64,000 bases of DNA from Gossypium raimondii (taxonomy: Eukaryota; Streptophyta; Magnoliopsida; Malvales; Malvaceae), in the NCBI RefSeq assembly GCF_025698545.1, contig NC_068575.1:53453980-53517979 (forward strand), read 5' to 3'. Position 1 is the stretch's first letter. Every line of letters starts with the position of its first letter. A model generated the notes under the pieces. The model was not told the DNA's origin. It did not search any database and saw nothing but the letters and a program-made list of their open reading frames with translations. The position numbers and the translations under genes are program-made. Below, piece after piece: positions 35,701-47,312 of the stretch.

Positions 35701-36334
35701 CTATACTTATCTGATCAGGGACAAGTGATAAGTGATCATACGTAAGACCATAGTTATACTATGGCAAAGTCAAAGTGAAGTACTCAATTTTCTGTAACCG
35801 TTCCCTAATTTGATTAAGGATGGTAAGTGACAAATGGGCCCAAACGAATTAAAGTAAATGGATAAGTGGTAGTGTATTTATACCAGGATGATGTTGTTAT
35901 TTAAGCTAAAGTGATATTTTCATTGCAAAATTGAGAATTTCATAAATGTGTTATTGAACGGTATAATCGATAAACGTTGAGTTAAATAGTAAATACGTAT
36001 TAGTGTTGAACTTAATGTCATTGAATTGTACGTGAATTAAATGGAAATTGCTAGTGAATTGATTTAAATTGTGAGCTTGAGAAGTTGCAAATTGAATGAA
36101 ATGAAAATGAAACATTGAATTGCATGAGTATGTATCAGGTCTCGTAGGCTCTAATTATTATGGTTATAATATTTTGATGATATATTGTAAAAAGTTATAG
36201 AAGCATGTTAATTATTTTGAAAGTTTTAATTTAGATGAAATTTTATAATTCGGTTAAATACGTTTACAAGTGTATGTGTTTTGGTAATGTCTCGTACCCT
36301 ATTTCGGTGTTGGATACGGGTAAGGGGTGTTACA
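32702..36334 (+). mobile_element. solo LTR (3.6 kb) of a gypsy-type family related to the 13-30 kb chromovirus
   Basis: It starts TGTAACAACCCG and ends GGTGTTACA, and is flanked by a perfect 5-bp duplication GGGAA (32697-32701, 36335-36339). There is no coding region, PBS or polypurine tract, so it is one LTR left after recombination between two LTRs. Blocks near 33790-34340 (CCCCTGTTCTGACTTTGG, then GAGTCTAGTTTCAGGGAAAA) match the chromovirus LTRs at 14920-15430, so the families share ancestry. A fragment of the same LTR on the other strand is at 58736-59024. Confidence 0.93.
35097..35735 (+). repeat. tandem array of about 15 hairpin-forming units inside the solo LTR
   Basis: Full units are 46 bp and shorter ones about 36 bp. 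Each begins CTGATCAAGTGACAAA and holds an inverted repeat. In a full unit GATAAGTG pairs with CACTTATC and TAGCT with AGCTA around a TT loop, a 13-bp stem. Short units lack the inner TAGCT/AGCTA part. The right-hand units (35480-35690) are nearly identical, while the left ones vary more in length. Confidence 0.9.
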
Positions 36335-36339
36335 GGGAA

Positions 36340-36993
36340 TCACTATAGCACCTTAACACCCACAAGTGTCGTGTTCTTTTAAAATATTTGAATTTTAAAT
36401 TGTAACGATATACTTTAATTTCTAATGGTTGTGAATAATATTTAAACAAAACTCAATACTTTGAAAACTGATTATTTAAAGCGAAAATGATAAATTTAAT
36501 TGACCTACTCACCCATGAGTGTCGAAGTTATCTTAAAAGCAATAACAACAATTCTAAAACGTATACTTGTTAATTTTTTGCAAAAAACCTAAAACATTCT
36601 TCCTCTACAAATTATACTATTTTACATTCATACTTGCTATGTTTAGTAGGAGTATTATTTTTCATCATGTTTTAGTATACAAGTTAGTAATAAAGTAATT
36701 TCAATCGGTAATATTTAACCACTCCAATGACTTGTTTTTAGAAAAAGGAGAAAAGATTTCACTTATTTTGAGGAGGTTTTATTTTCTATAAAAGTTTTTA
36801 TTTATCGTTCTAATTTTAAATTTAAATGTGTACTAATTATTTTTTATTTTATATCTAATTATATATTAAATAAACATTTTTTCTGTTAGACCAAAGACAT
36901 CATTAATTTCCATCCAAGGATTTCCTCTTCGGCGGAGACTTGAGAGGTATGATTTGGGCAAACAAAACATCAGGTCTTTTAATGGGTGGATGG
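36340..36993. other. AT-rich intergenic stretch
   Basis: No gene seen. Confidence 0.5.
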
Positions 36994-37001
36994 GCTACCC
37001 A

Positions 37002-37366
37002 TAGAGTTGCTCATGGGTCGGGCCCAGAAAAAAATTTCGGTCCGCGTCCTAGGCCCGGCCCGTCTTGAAATTTTGTTCAGGCCTAGCCCGGGAAAAAATT
37101 CCTAAGCCCGAGCTCGGCCCGCCCATTTTTTTAATAAACACCAAAAATTTATTTTAAAAATAAAAAAGTATTTTAAAAATAAAAAATAAAAAATAAATAT
37201 TTATTATATATTCGGGCCAGGCCGGGCTCGGGGGGAAAAAGTGGTGCCCGAGGCTTGGCCCATTTTCTAAACGGGCCTCGGTTTTTTGCCCAAACCCATA
37301 TTTCAGACCTATATTTTTACCCGAACCCTCCCATATTTCAGGCCGTCCGGCCCATGAGCACCTGTA
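37002..37366. mobile_element. non-autonomous hAT element (365 bp)
   Basis: An 8-bp target duplication GCTACCCA (36994-37001 and 37367-37374) flanks terminal inverted repeats. The left end is TAGAGTTGCTCATGGGTCGG and the right end, reverse complemented, is TACAGGTGCTCATGGGCCGG. Eight-bp duplications and T(A/C)GAG-GTG type ends are typical of hAT. The GC-rich ends (GGCCCG runs) and AT-rich middle have no coding capacity. Confidence 0.85.
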
Positions 37367-37374
37367 GCTACCCA

Positions 37375-38986
37375 ACATCTTTTAAACATTAGTATTTGTT
37401 ATTTCTTTATTAGTAAAATAATATCAGCAATTCACATTTAACTTATATTAGGATGATATTAAATATTATAATTTTTAAGCGTTATTAAAATATTATCACA
37501 TCACTCATTTTTAAAGATAACAAAATATTATTATACACTTATTTATATCTACTATCTTCTCTAACTTAAATTAACTTTAATTAAATTACTTAAAATAATT
37601 AATTTTTAAATAATAAACATACGTATTTTCTTCTTTTACAAATTTTTTCCTCGAAAGTTAATACTTTTTATGTTTGTGCAACCAATTTTCTTAAAAAAAT
37701 AATTTCTAGACTGTGAACTTTTTTCCATTTTAAGTTTTAATCAAATAATATAGTTTGATAATACAATTAGTGGTGACTATAAATTTTCAATTTCCTCCAA
37801 ACCTTTTTCGATTTTTAATTGCTGGTTTCATTTTTTCTTTTATCTCTTCTTTTAATTTTTAATTATTTATTTGAGGTTTTCAATTTCTTTATGGGTTGTT
37901 TTTTCAAGCTGTAGTTTCAACATATTTGGTTTTTTCCTAAAATTTTAATAATTTTATGTAATTTAATTAAAATTAAAATTAGAAAAATACTGGATCATTT
38001 GTATGTTTTGAAAATGATGTTAATTTAAAAAATGACGTAAAATAAAAACAATAAAAATAGTAATAGCTTATTAATGCTTTTTCTTTTTATAAAATGACGT
38101 AATTGTAGTTGTTTTATTTATTCCTTAAAAAAGTATAGAAGAAGAGATTAACATGGTTTGACTTTGTGTGAAGTTTGTAATAAATATGATTAATCACATC
38201 ACCTATAATTCAACCACAGTCTTCATATTTCCACCTACCCAACCTAATCCAATTATCATGCTTTTCTTCTTAATTAATTTCTATTTATAGTCCCATTTTA
38301 TATATAGATATAGAATTGTACTTTTATTATTATTCACCAGCAGCTGTCAAGACTTTTAAAATATCATATTGTTTGATTGCTAGAAAATTATTATTCTTTT
38401 TTATTTTTAAATAATCTTTATTTTTTAACATAATATCTAAAATTATTTATAGACTTTTCTTAATTTATAAATAAGAGGATAAGATACTTCAAATAAGACT
38501 CAAACTCATGTAAATTAGATTAAAATATGCCATAATTTCTTGTACTATTTGTAAATTTAGAATTTACTCCTTATACTTTTATTTTTAAAATTTTAGTTTA
38601 TTTATTTTTCAGATTTCAAAATTTAAATTCAACTGTTAACATTATTTTGTTAAATTTAGGTTCATTACAACACCGATTTTTAGTTATATTGCTGCAAAAT
38701 GAGTATTTTTTCTATTTTGAAATGCCACACGGAAAATTTTGACGGTTTTACTAATTATTGGAACTAAAATTTAAAATATGAAAAAGAAGAGGAACTAAAT
38801 GCCTTGAACTAAATATAAATTTATGGAAAAGTATAAGTACCTATAGCATAGTTTAACCTTTAAAATGAAATGCAGAAAAAACAACCCGCTCCCCCTCCGT
38901 TTGGGCTTTACTTAAACCTTTCTTTTTTTAGTTATTTTGATTCCACAACTCCCATAATAACACACATCACAGTGAAAGAAAAAGGC
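37375..38986. other. AT-rich intergenic DNA and upstream region of the first beta-propeller gene
   Basis: No gene seen. Very AT-rich, with no recognisable repeat borders. Confidence 0.5.
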
Positions 38987-40560
38987 ATGGCGCTTTGGTT
39001 TTGCTCAGCAAGGTTTCTTGTTTTCCTCTTCATCGTATCCGCACTTCCAATCGCTTACATAATCTCCCAAGAACGCGCCAAGACTGACCACCACGTTTTC
39101 CACTACCACAGCTCAGGCTTTTTCCGCGAGTGCGCCAAGTGGGACGATCAGGGCCGTCGATTCCTTGTCAGTTTCTTGGAAGGCGGCGTCGGAGAAATCC
39201 ACGTCCCCCAAAATTACACCCCTGACGTCGTATTACAAGAGGTCACAGTCGTCAAAGACTCTGACTTGACCGGGAATGCTTCCAACGGCATCGCCCTTGA
39301 CCGGCCCAGAAACCGGCTGCTTCTGGCCGTAGCCGACGTGCTAGGAAACCGATATAGTGGACTTGCGGCTTATGACTTGTCCACGTGGAAACGGCTCTTT
39401 CTAACCAAGCTGAGTGGCCCTGGTAAGTATTCTAAACCAATCTATGTTCTACTGTAACAATAATCAAATTCAATTCAATATTACCTGAAATTTAAAGTTT
39501 GAATTGGGTTGGTCTAAGTTCTCGTTAGGCTGATAACAGCATATCCCAACTCCTAAGGGTACCGTAGAAATGTTTTTGTTTCTTTCGGTGATTTAAGTTG
39601 GCCGGCAGATGATGGTGGTATAGTTTTTGACTTGATAAAAAAAAAAGCATAGATGTTAGTATTTAATTGGTGGAACTTTATCTTGGAATCTGAACTTGTC
39701 TGTATGTATGGATATTTTACTTCCATTGGAGGAGGTATAGTTTTTTGTATGTATGTATGGTTGTATAGTTTTTGACTTGATAAAAAAGAAGCATCGATGT
39801 TATCGTTTTGAATCATCATATACATTTCGGAGGCCAGGCCAGTACTCAGCAGCCTGGGCTTGTGTTGTTGCCTAATGGGCTATGGTCAAAATTCAAGGCC
39901 CGTTTAAATCATTGTCCAACTCACCCGTTGACATTATGGCTATGTCGTTATCTCCCTATGCTCTAAATAAAACTATAAAGAAACGTTTTTCTAACCTAAA
40001 TTTCTTGATGTTTAGGAGATGAGAAATCCATGGCAGATGATGTTGCAGTAGATGCAGATGGTAATGCGTACGTGACCGATGTGAAAGGCAGTAAGATTTG
40101 GAAGGTAGGTGTGGATGGTGAGTTATTGTCTACCCTCACAAACCCACTCTTCACTCCAAAAGAGTGGTACAAAAGCTTGCTTGGATTAAACGGAATTGTC
40201 TACCACCCAGATGGCTACTTAATTGTAATTCATACTCTCAGCGGAAATTTGTTTAAGATTGATCTAGCCAAGGGAGATGAAGTGAAGTTGATTGAAGTTG
40301 CCGGTGGTCCACTAGCATTTGGCGATGGTTTAGAGCTGATTTCTCCTACTAAGCTTGTAGTTGCCGCCGGAAACCCTTCTGGGAGATTGGTGGAGAGCAC
40401 CGATGGATGGGAGACGGCTTCCGTCGTGGCAAAGTTTAAGGGTCCTATGCATCGTTTAGCCACGGCGGCGACTGTGAAAGATGGGAAGGTTTATCTCAAC
40501 CATATGTTTGGAATGGGGTACCCCAGGAAGACACATGCCCTTGTTGAGTTTGTTCTGTAA
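38987..40560 (+). CDS. SMP-30/gluconolactonase-like beta-propeller protein, copy 1 (two exons)
   Basis: Exon 1 is 38987-39422 and exon 2 is 40016-40560, joined across a GT...AG intron (CTG/GTAAGT donor, TTTAG/GAG acceptor, phase 1) to give 326 residues. Residues 1 to about 28 are a hydrophobic signal peptide or membrane anchor (FLVFLFIVSALPIAYII). The rest has beta-propeller blade signatures: GGVGEIHV, then GIALDRPRNRLLLAVAD, VAVDADGNAYVTDVKGSKIWKV, YHPDGYLIVIH and FKIDLAKGDE. I know this as the plant SMP-30/calcium-dependent phosphotriesterase-like group. Substrate and role are not established, and the secretory or endomembrane location is inferred. The ATG at 38987 is chosen over an upstream in-frame ATG (38870) because copy 2 starts at the same residue. 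Its tandem copy is 2.8 kb downstream. Confidence 0.9.
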
Positions 40561-41785
40561 ACTTGAAGTTGAACAATCTAATTGGTGTATATGGATCTGG
40601 ACTTGCACTTACACGATATAATTTATCAAAATTTCAACTTCCAAGAATCCAAACTATTCCTTTTCTTTTGTGGTGTTCACTTTTTTATTGTATCACAAAA
40701 AGAAGACAATTGTTAGGTAATTATTAATGATTTTATGCACTAAACCACAGTGCAATTTCATATGCACGAGCTATAAGTCCTCTCTAACCACAATTTACTA
40801 ATATAGGAATAATTCATTAGCATTTCCACTATGCTTTCTCTTTGTTCCCTGGGAGTGGAATCACTGGGTTTCTCTTTAATTTTGTTCTCCTTTTTTGGGG
40901 TTTTCCCCTTCCTTTTCATCTTATTTCCAAGTCCCTTCTCAAAGTTTTACCAAAGCTATTTAAGAAAGTACATTACCACAAAGCACCCAAAATTTAATAT
41001 TTTAATCTCAAACAATAAATGCATAAACAGTAACTACTTAAACAAAAATACAAAAAAGAAATACTAAATTACTACTTAAAGCTAAAAATTAAACTTAAAC
41101 AAGCCTGGTCTAAGAATAAGAAATTAGGGAAGAAATATCGTGTTTCCACTCACATTCGCCCCATCCATCTTGGAACTAGTCTCATTTTCTCTTTCATCTA
41201 GATATCCATTAGTCTTCTCTTTTGGTGTTTAGCTTTTTTGTCTTGTATGTCGACAGTTTGAATATCTGCCTTTTTTGCATCACCAGGTGGTTAATTACTG
41301 TGTTAATCAAAAGATCCCGCATGAACTCATCTTTAGTGTCAACTCATTCATGAGAATTTGCAAAGGTCCCACGAATTTGCCGGTACAAATATAATATAAC
41401 AAAACAATATACCACATTCATGAATCACATTAGTTGAACACTTGGAAGGCATTAGTCTTGAACACCAAAGTGGAAATATTTCAACATATCAGTATAATAC
41501 TTTTTATTTATTTATAGATTAAATATTTATATTATAAGATGACGAAATAGCCTTCAACATGAGAGTTGGATCATCTTGAATTAAATAATTTTTAATATAA
41601 AAATAACATGAAAAGTCAAAAAAGAGCGCATAATTTTATAAAGTGATTTTTAATAGTTTCTATTGATTTTTATGATATTAAGGCATCCATAACATTATTT
41701 AAAAGAAGAACAGTCCAAAGAAGAAATCAAAGTATGAAATTGAAACACCAGCAGGCTACGCCTACCTCTCTCTCTTTGGAAAAAC
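40561..41785. other. spacer between the tandem beta-propeller genes
   Basis: 3' UTR of copy 1, AT-rich DNA and the upstream region of copy 2. No further gene is seen. Confidence 0.5.
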
Positions 41786-43414
41786 ATGGCGCTTTGGTTC
41801 TGCTCTGCAAGGTTGTTTATTTTCCTCTTCATCGTATCCGCACTTCCCATCGCTTACATCATCTACCAAGAACGCGCCGAGACTGATCACCACGTTTTCC
41901 ACTACCACAGCTCCGGCTTTTTCCGCGAGTCCGCCAAGTGGGACGATCAGAGCCGTAGTTTCCTTGTCACTTTCTTGGAAGGTGGCGTCGGAGAAATCCA
42001 CGTCCCCCAAAATTACACCCGCGACGTCGTATTAAAGGAAGTCACAGTTGTCAAAGACTCTGACTTGACCGGGAATGCTTCCCTCGGCCTCGCCCTTGAC
42101 CGTCCTCGAAACCGGCTGCTTGTCGCCGTTGCCGACATGTTCGGCAACCGATATAGTGCACTCGCGGCTTATGATTTGTCCACGTGGAAACGACTCTTTC
42201 TAACCAAGCTCAGTGGCTCTGGTAACGATTCTTACCCTTTTTGCCTACTGTAATAATAATCAAATTCAATTAACAGTATTTAAAGTACTAAGAAATAACA
42301 GCCTGTCCGAAGGCTCTTTCTAAACTCTCAAAATATTTCCTTTTAATAAATTATATTTTATTAAAAATATTCCATAAAAATATTCTATTTATGAAATTTT
42401 ATATCATTCCTATTAATTTTTTTAATGTTATTTTCATTAAATAAAATAGTTTGAAAAATTTAACAAAGATTAATAACTCAAAAATATAATTAGAACCATT
42501 TTGACAAACTATATAAATATTAGTAATCAAATTTTTCATTAAAATTTTTTTTAACAGCCTGAGCTTGTCATTTTAGGGTTGATAACCTACCTAATGGGTT
42601 ATGGTCAAAATTGCCTGTATGAAGTATGAAGTTGTAAATGAGCAGTTGGGTCACTTGGATGATGGCCTTCTCTGTGCTGTTGATAATATCAAAGTGGGCA
42701 TTTACGTACAATAAACAACGAACAAAAGCAATTATGCCCCTTAAAATCAGGGTCCAACTAACCCGGTGACATGCTACCATACACACCTTTAATTGCTTCC
42801 CTTTTCACATGCTCAATGCTATGTCGTTATATAAAAACATTTTTCATACCTTAGTTGCTTGATTCTCAGGTGACGAGAAATCCTTGGCGGATGATGTTGC
42901 AGTAGATGCAGATGGTAATGCGTACGTTACCGATGTGAAAGGCAGTAAACTTTGGAAGGTAGGTGTGGATGGTGAGATCTTGTCTACCCTCACAAACCCA
43001 CTCTTCACTCCCAAAGAGTGGTACAAAAGCTTGGCTGGATTGAGCGGAATCGTTTACCACCCCGATGGCTACTTGATCGTAATTCATACTCTGGGTGGCT
43101 ATTTGCTTAAGATTGATCTAGCCAAGGGAGATGAAGTGAAGTTGATTGAACTTGCGGGTGGTCCGCTATCATTTGGTGATGGTTTAGAACTGATTTCTCC
43201 TACCAAGCTTGTAGTTGCCGCCGGAAACCCCTCTGGGAGATTGGTGGAGAGCACCGATGGGTGGGAGACGGCTTCTGTGGTGGCAAAGTTTAAGGGTCCT
43301 ATGCATCGTTTTGCCACGGCAGCAACTGTGAAAGATGGGAAGGTTTATCTCAACCATATGGTGGGCATGGGGTACCCCAAGAAGACGCATGCCCTTGTTG
43401 AGTTTGTTCTCTGA
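41786..43414 (+). CDS. SMP-30/gluconolactonase-like beta-propeller protein, copy 2 (two exons)
   Basis: Exon 1 is 41786-42221 and exon 2 is 42870-43414. The exon lengths (436 and 545 nt), intron phase and 326-residue product are identical to copy 1. It has the same N-terminal hydrophobic anchor and the same propeller motifs (VAVDADGNAYVTDVKGSKLWKV, YHPDGYLIVIHTL, LLKIDLAKGDE), and the C-terminus GYPKKTHALVEFVL. Scattered substitutions separate it from copy 1 (for example RESAKW against RECAKW near residue 45), with no frame break, so both copies look functional. The introns have diverged more: this one is 648 bp against 593 bp and contains a long AT-rich stretch at about 42290-42550. This is a recent tandem duplication whose biochemical function is unknown. 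Confidence 0.9.
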
Positions 43415-44429
43415 ACAATCTAATTGGTGTATATAGATATGGACACGATATAATGTTCCAAATTGTTGCTTTTCTTTTGAGTTTTTCACATTTTGTTGTA
43501 TCACAAAATTAAAACTAAATACTATTTGAAGGATTTCTAGGAAACCTTTTCTAATGCCATACAAAACTACAGTCAACAACTTTGAATTAATTCAACTAAT
43601 CTGACTTTTAGCCAAAATAGTTAGAATCGAAACCAACTGCTATACAGCAATATGAAGAGGAAAAAAAAAAAGCACATGCTAAAATAAATCAATATTCAAC
43701 TCATCAATGAGATTTAGGATTAATGAGAGTTTGTTGAGTCAACTTGCACCCAAACACGCAGTGAATGCTTCCCCCAACAACTAGAAACCAAGTGACCATT
43801 TTGGAGAACTGTAATTCGTTGAATTTGAACACTATTGCTATCAACTTTAATGTTTAATGAAAACAGTGAAGAACTACGCAAATCTGCATCCATTAATGTG
43901 AAGGGAAAGGAAAAAAGGCCTTGCAAAGGACCAACACGTGAAGAGTATCACTGATGTGGGCTGGCTTCTACTGTGGAGAATGGAGATCAGCCTTTTAGTC
44001 CGTCTACACGGGCCCCTGCCCTGCCCGGTCTTGTCTTTTATTAGGCCTAAGGAATTTCTTTTGAAGTATTCAAAATTATGCCCAATAACAATTTATACAT
44101 AATGAAATTTTTTATCCATATTTTAATTTTATAGAAAACAAAGAACGATTTGTTATTATGATATTTTTTGGCATAATGAATTTTTTTCCATTCAACTTTA
44201 TAGAAAATGTCATTTTAGCCTTTTATTTAATTTTTACATTTTTTAACCCTTAAATTTACTTTTTTTATTAAAACATCTCAAAATAAATAAAAAAATTAAA
44301 TATTTTTTAACTTTACCGATATGGCACACATACGAATAAACAACTCCAACTGTCATCTAACTCCAGGGTACATCCTACCTTTCATGTATCCCAACTCAAG
44401 CGCCATGTGGGTAATAACAACCAGTCCAA
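43415..44429. other. intergenic DNA
   Basis: 3' UTR of copy 2, then AT-rich DNA. The part from about 44150 to 44330 (ending in a TTTACCGATATGGCACA stretch) resembles one arm of the foldback element at 45676-46015, suggesting a half copy. Confidence 0.4.
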
Positions 44430-44660
44430 TCCACCCTGCCTCCTACAGGCTATGATGGCATGTTGCTCAAGGAGCCCATTCGCATCCTTGATCATTGAAT
44501 GGTGAAGAAGGGTAACCGAGATGCTACTGAGGTGCTGGTTGAATGGGTTGCTTCTTTTCCTGAAGATGCCACATGGGAGGTCTTGCAAGAACTGCAACAA
44601 TAGTATACAACTTTTGATCCTTGAGGTCAAGGATGTCTTCGAACAGGGGTACTTGTTAAG
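44430..44660 (+). pseudogene. gypsy chromodomain remnant with start of a 3' LTR
   Basis: The plus-strand frame reads KKGNRDATEVLVEWVASFPEDATWEVLQELQQ, the C-terminal chromodomain of a chromovirus polyprotein different from the one at 13-30 kb. It then reads GQGCLRTGVLVK with a TGA, and a probable LTR start TGTTAAGCGATATAAA at about 44654. The rest of pol is absent. The LTR probably continues towards 45200, but I could not find its end. Confidence 0.65.
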
Positions 44661-45675
44661 CGATATAAATTGGTTGCTGAAATGATGTTTAAAATTCTGT
44701 TATACTGTTGTTTATTTTTTGTTTCTGTTATTGTCAGTTGATTAAATGCACCGCTTAAGGGCATAGTTAATGAAACAATGTGTTTTAGGTGTAAGGAGGT
44801 GAAACGGGTCGTATTGGGTTGGGGGAGGTATCATCGTTTAATGAAACGATGCGTTTCATACCTACCGCTGGACATAACCGTTTTCAACCGAATTTCAACC
44901 CAGCTGAACCTCTCTTTCTCATGCTTAACAGTAGAGGAAAGGTGAAGGAAGGGCGATTGAGTATGTTATTGAATGAAACAAAACTTCTCTTCTTTTCTTT
45001 TCTCTCTCGTCTTCCAAATTCCTCTATTCTTCTTCTTTTCTGGCATTCAATCTTATCAGATTAAGCCACTTTGAAACTTACACAAATTTTCAACTCCCAT
45101 ATTAATATAGATATTGCCTTAAAACTCTACATGTTTAGATAAAAAAAAAATCAAAAATTAGAATTTTACCGCATGTCAACTATTAAAAGAAGAAAAAGTT
45201 CACTCACGATTTGATCAGCAATCGTAATAATTGACAGTAGCACCTTGGCCACGTTGGAGAAGCAATCATGTAAGGTGGTGGTGGAGCGAGGAATAATAGA
45301 GATGGAGAGCAGAGAATTGGTGGTTCTTATATTCCAAATAAATCAAAAAAAATTTTTTTGGGACTAATTATAAAGATGTCTTCAACTTTAGTCAAAAGTA
45401 AAAAAAATGTCACGTCTGGAATCCGTTAGTGGATTAACACAATTTTTAGCAGTAGTGACCAATTCGAGCAATTATCTTAATTAGAATGATTAAATTGACA
45501 AAAAAATGTAAAATGATCAAAATAAGTACAATACTTTTTTCGATTGATCAATAGTGTAGTTTACCTATAAATTTATTAAATTTAAAATTAAAGATGCACT
45601 TTAATGGTTTGAGAATTCCTTAGATTATAGCTGTTTAGGAATTAGAAGTTAGTTAGAAAAGATGTTTTATTTAAC
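44661..45675. other. probable decayed LTR and AT-rich DNA
   Basis: The first several hundred bases probably belong to the LTR following the chromodomain remnant (TC-rich leader-like sequence near 44990-45050). No gene is seen. Confidence 0.4.
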
Positions 45676-46015
45676 TATTTAACTTTATAAAAAAATCATT
45701 TTAGCTCCTTATTTAATTCTGCGTCTATTTTAATCATTAGACTTGATCTTTTATCAAATCACCTTAATGGATAAAAAATTAAGAAACAATATTAACTTTA
45801 TCGACGTAAATGTCACATCAATAATTAATTAATTTTAAATAATTTTAATAATTTTTATATTTTTTAAAAGATAATTAATTATTGACGTGGTGTCCCATTA
45901 CAATTCATGGAAGCAAAGTTAATATTTACTAATTTTTTCGTCGATTTTAAGGTGATTTAAAATTTTAAAATGAAGAATTAAAGAAAAGATTAAAATAATT
46001 TTTTTAAAATTAAAA
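45676..46015. repeat. foldback MITE-like element with ~150-bp arms
   Basis: The left arm contains TATTTTAATC, AAATCACCTTAA, AATATTAACTTT and then TCAATAATTAATTA. The reverse complement of the right arm gives TATTTTAATC, AAATCACCTTAA, AATATTAACTTT and then TCAATAATTAATTA in the same order. A short AT-rich loop lies near 45836-45860. No coding capacity. Target duplication not determined. Confidence 0.7.
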
Positions 46016-46424
46016 ATTAAAAAATCATTATAGGAACCTGAAAAGGAACTCCTACGTACATATTTTTGATGTAGTAGCGTGGGGATTGGTATTAAATATT
46101 AGGAAATGCAAAATCAGGTCACACATGATAAAGGGTGGATGGGTATTGAGAAATAAAATATTAAATTTAAATATATAAAAGAAATGAATTAAAAATGGAA
46201 TAATTATAAAAAATCATATCATTTTGCTCAATTAATTGAACTTTTCAAACATTTATATCTGAGGCATCCATTGAATTTTAAAAAATTATTTGATGAAAAT
46301 AAGTGTTTAAAATTTTAATTTGATTGTAGTAAAAAAATAAAGGCCGAGTAATTATTTAATTTACTTGAGGAATGCTCTTTAGTCTTTACATAATTAATCA
46401 AAAAGAAAGAAAAAAGGACCAAGT

Positions 46425-47312
46425 TTAGACCTTGTCTTGATCACCCTGGCTGGTTTCAGCAGTCGTGCTTTTTGTAAGCAAGAGAATTCCTAGCCACAGA
46501 AGAGCTTTAACAACTCTAACCATCCCAATCGTGGCGGTCAAGTAATACAACCACCACCCAACAAAGTCAGCCATCTCAATCTCCATCAATAGCTGCTTTT
46601 TAGCTTCCGCCACAACCACCAACGACTCCACTTCATCTCTCAGCTTCCACCACCACAAGGTCCCGACGCTGAGAGCAATGGCGGCCCTCTGAATCCACTT
46701 CTCTGGCGTAGCAGCCCCGAAGATAGTGTCATCCACCACGGGTTTCACCACCGTTCTAAACCAAAGAAACGTGATTTCATGCAAACCCAAGAAGAATATT
46801 ATTCTACTCAACAGGCTCCTCTCTACGCCGAAACCCCCACCCTCGATTCCCCATGCTATGCTTCCTTCAATCCCCAATCCAACCGAAACTTGCATTATAC
46901 ATAGAACGATCCAGGCGACCAACAAACGGGGCCGGTAAACGGCATCTGGTGAGTTACTCGCCAAGGTGATTTTCCCTGTCAAGCCATGGAAAAGGGCGGC
47001 GATGCTAACGACTGAAACAACAACAGCTGGGCTGGTGTACAAGTAGAAAGACGAGAGAAATGGTGGGGAAGAATGTGAAGGATTTGAAGCGGTGGTTGTT
47101 AAGATATAGTTAACGCAGGAAAGCCTGGCAAGGAGAAGAAAGGAGAGGGGAAGCAAGAGGCTGAGAAGGTTGAGTGTGAGGAGGTGAAAGGATTCTTTCA
47201 GGGTCAGCGTCTGATATAAATTCTTGCAGTTCCACATTTTCCCGATTCCAAACTGAAGGGATCTGTAAAGCTCTCCTCTTTGTGTCACAAAGGAACACAG
47301 GTAGAGATCCAT
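46425..47312 (-). CDS. plant multi-pass membrane protein of unknown function
   Basis: A single uninterrupted frame of 295 residues. Hydrophobic segments at about 44-64, 94-112, 130-148, 168-186, 207-222 and 252-280 suggest five or six membrane spans. The loop after span 4 holds a conserved-looking stretch (FLWFRTVVKPVVDDTIFGAATPEKWIQRA), and a W-rich segment (LWWWKLRDEVE) follows. A charged, Thr/Gln-rich tail ends in DQDKV. I do not recognise a characterised family. The composition, single exon and lack of damage say it is a real host gene. The start at 47312 is the first ATG. A second in-frame ATG at residue 26 (MWNCKNLYQTLTLKESF) is also plausible and would give 270 residues. Confidence 0.82.
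   Translation of the reverse strand: MDLYLCSFVTQRGELYRSLQFGIGKMWNCKNLYQTLTLKESFHLLTLNLLSLLLPLSFLLLARLSCVNYILTTTASNPSHSSPPFLSSFYLYTSPAVVVSVVSIAALFHGLTGKITLASNSPDAVYRPRLLVAWIVLCIMQVSVGLGIEGSIAWGIEGGGFGVERSLLSRIIFFLGLHEITFLWFRTVVKPVVDDTIFGAATPEKWIQRAAIALSVGTLWWWKLRDEVESLVVVAEAKKQLLMEIEMADFVGWWLYYLTATIGMVRVVKALLWLGILLLTKSTTAETSQGDQDKV

Noticed and set aside
35097..35735. CRISPR-like array
   Set aside because: The repeats are contiguous without unique spacers and lie in a plant LTR with a target duplication. It is a tandem hairpin array.
38870..38986. Upstream in-frame ATG extending beta-propeller copy 1 by 39 residues
   Set aside because: The extension is absent from copy 2, and it would bury the hydrophobic N-terminal anchor in the middle of the protein.
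44819..45064. 81-codon plus-strand frame downstream of the chromodomain remnant
   Set aside because: It lies in probable LTR sequence, is low in complexity at its end and has no recognisable domain.
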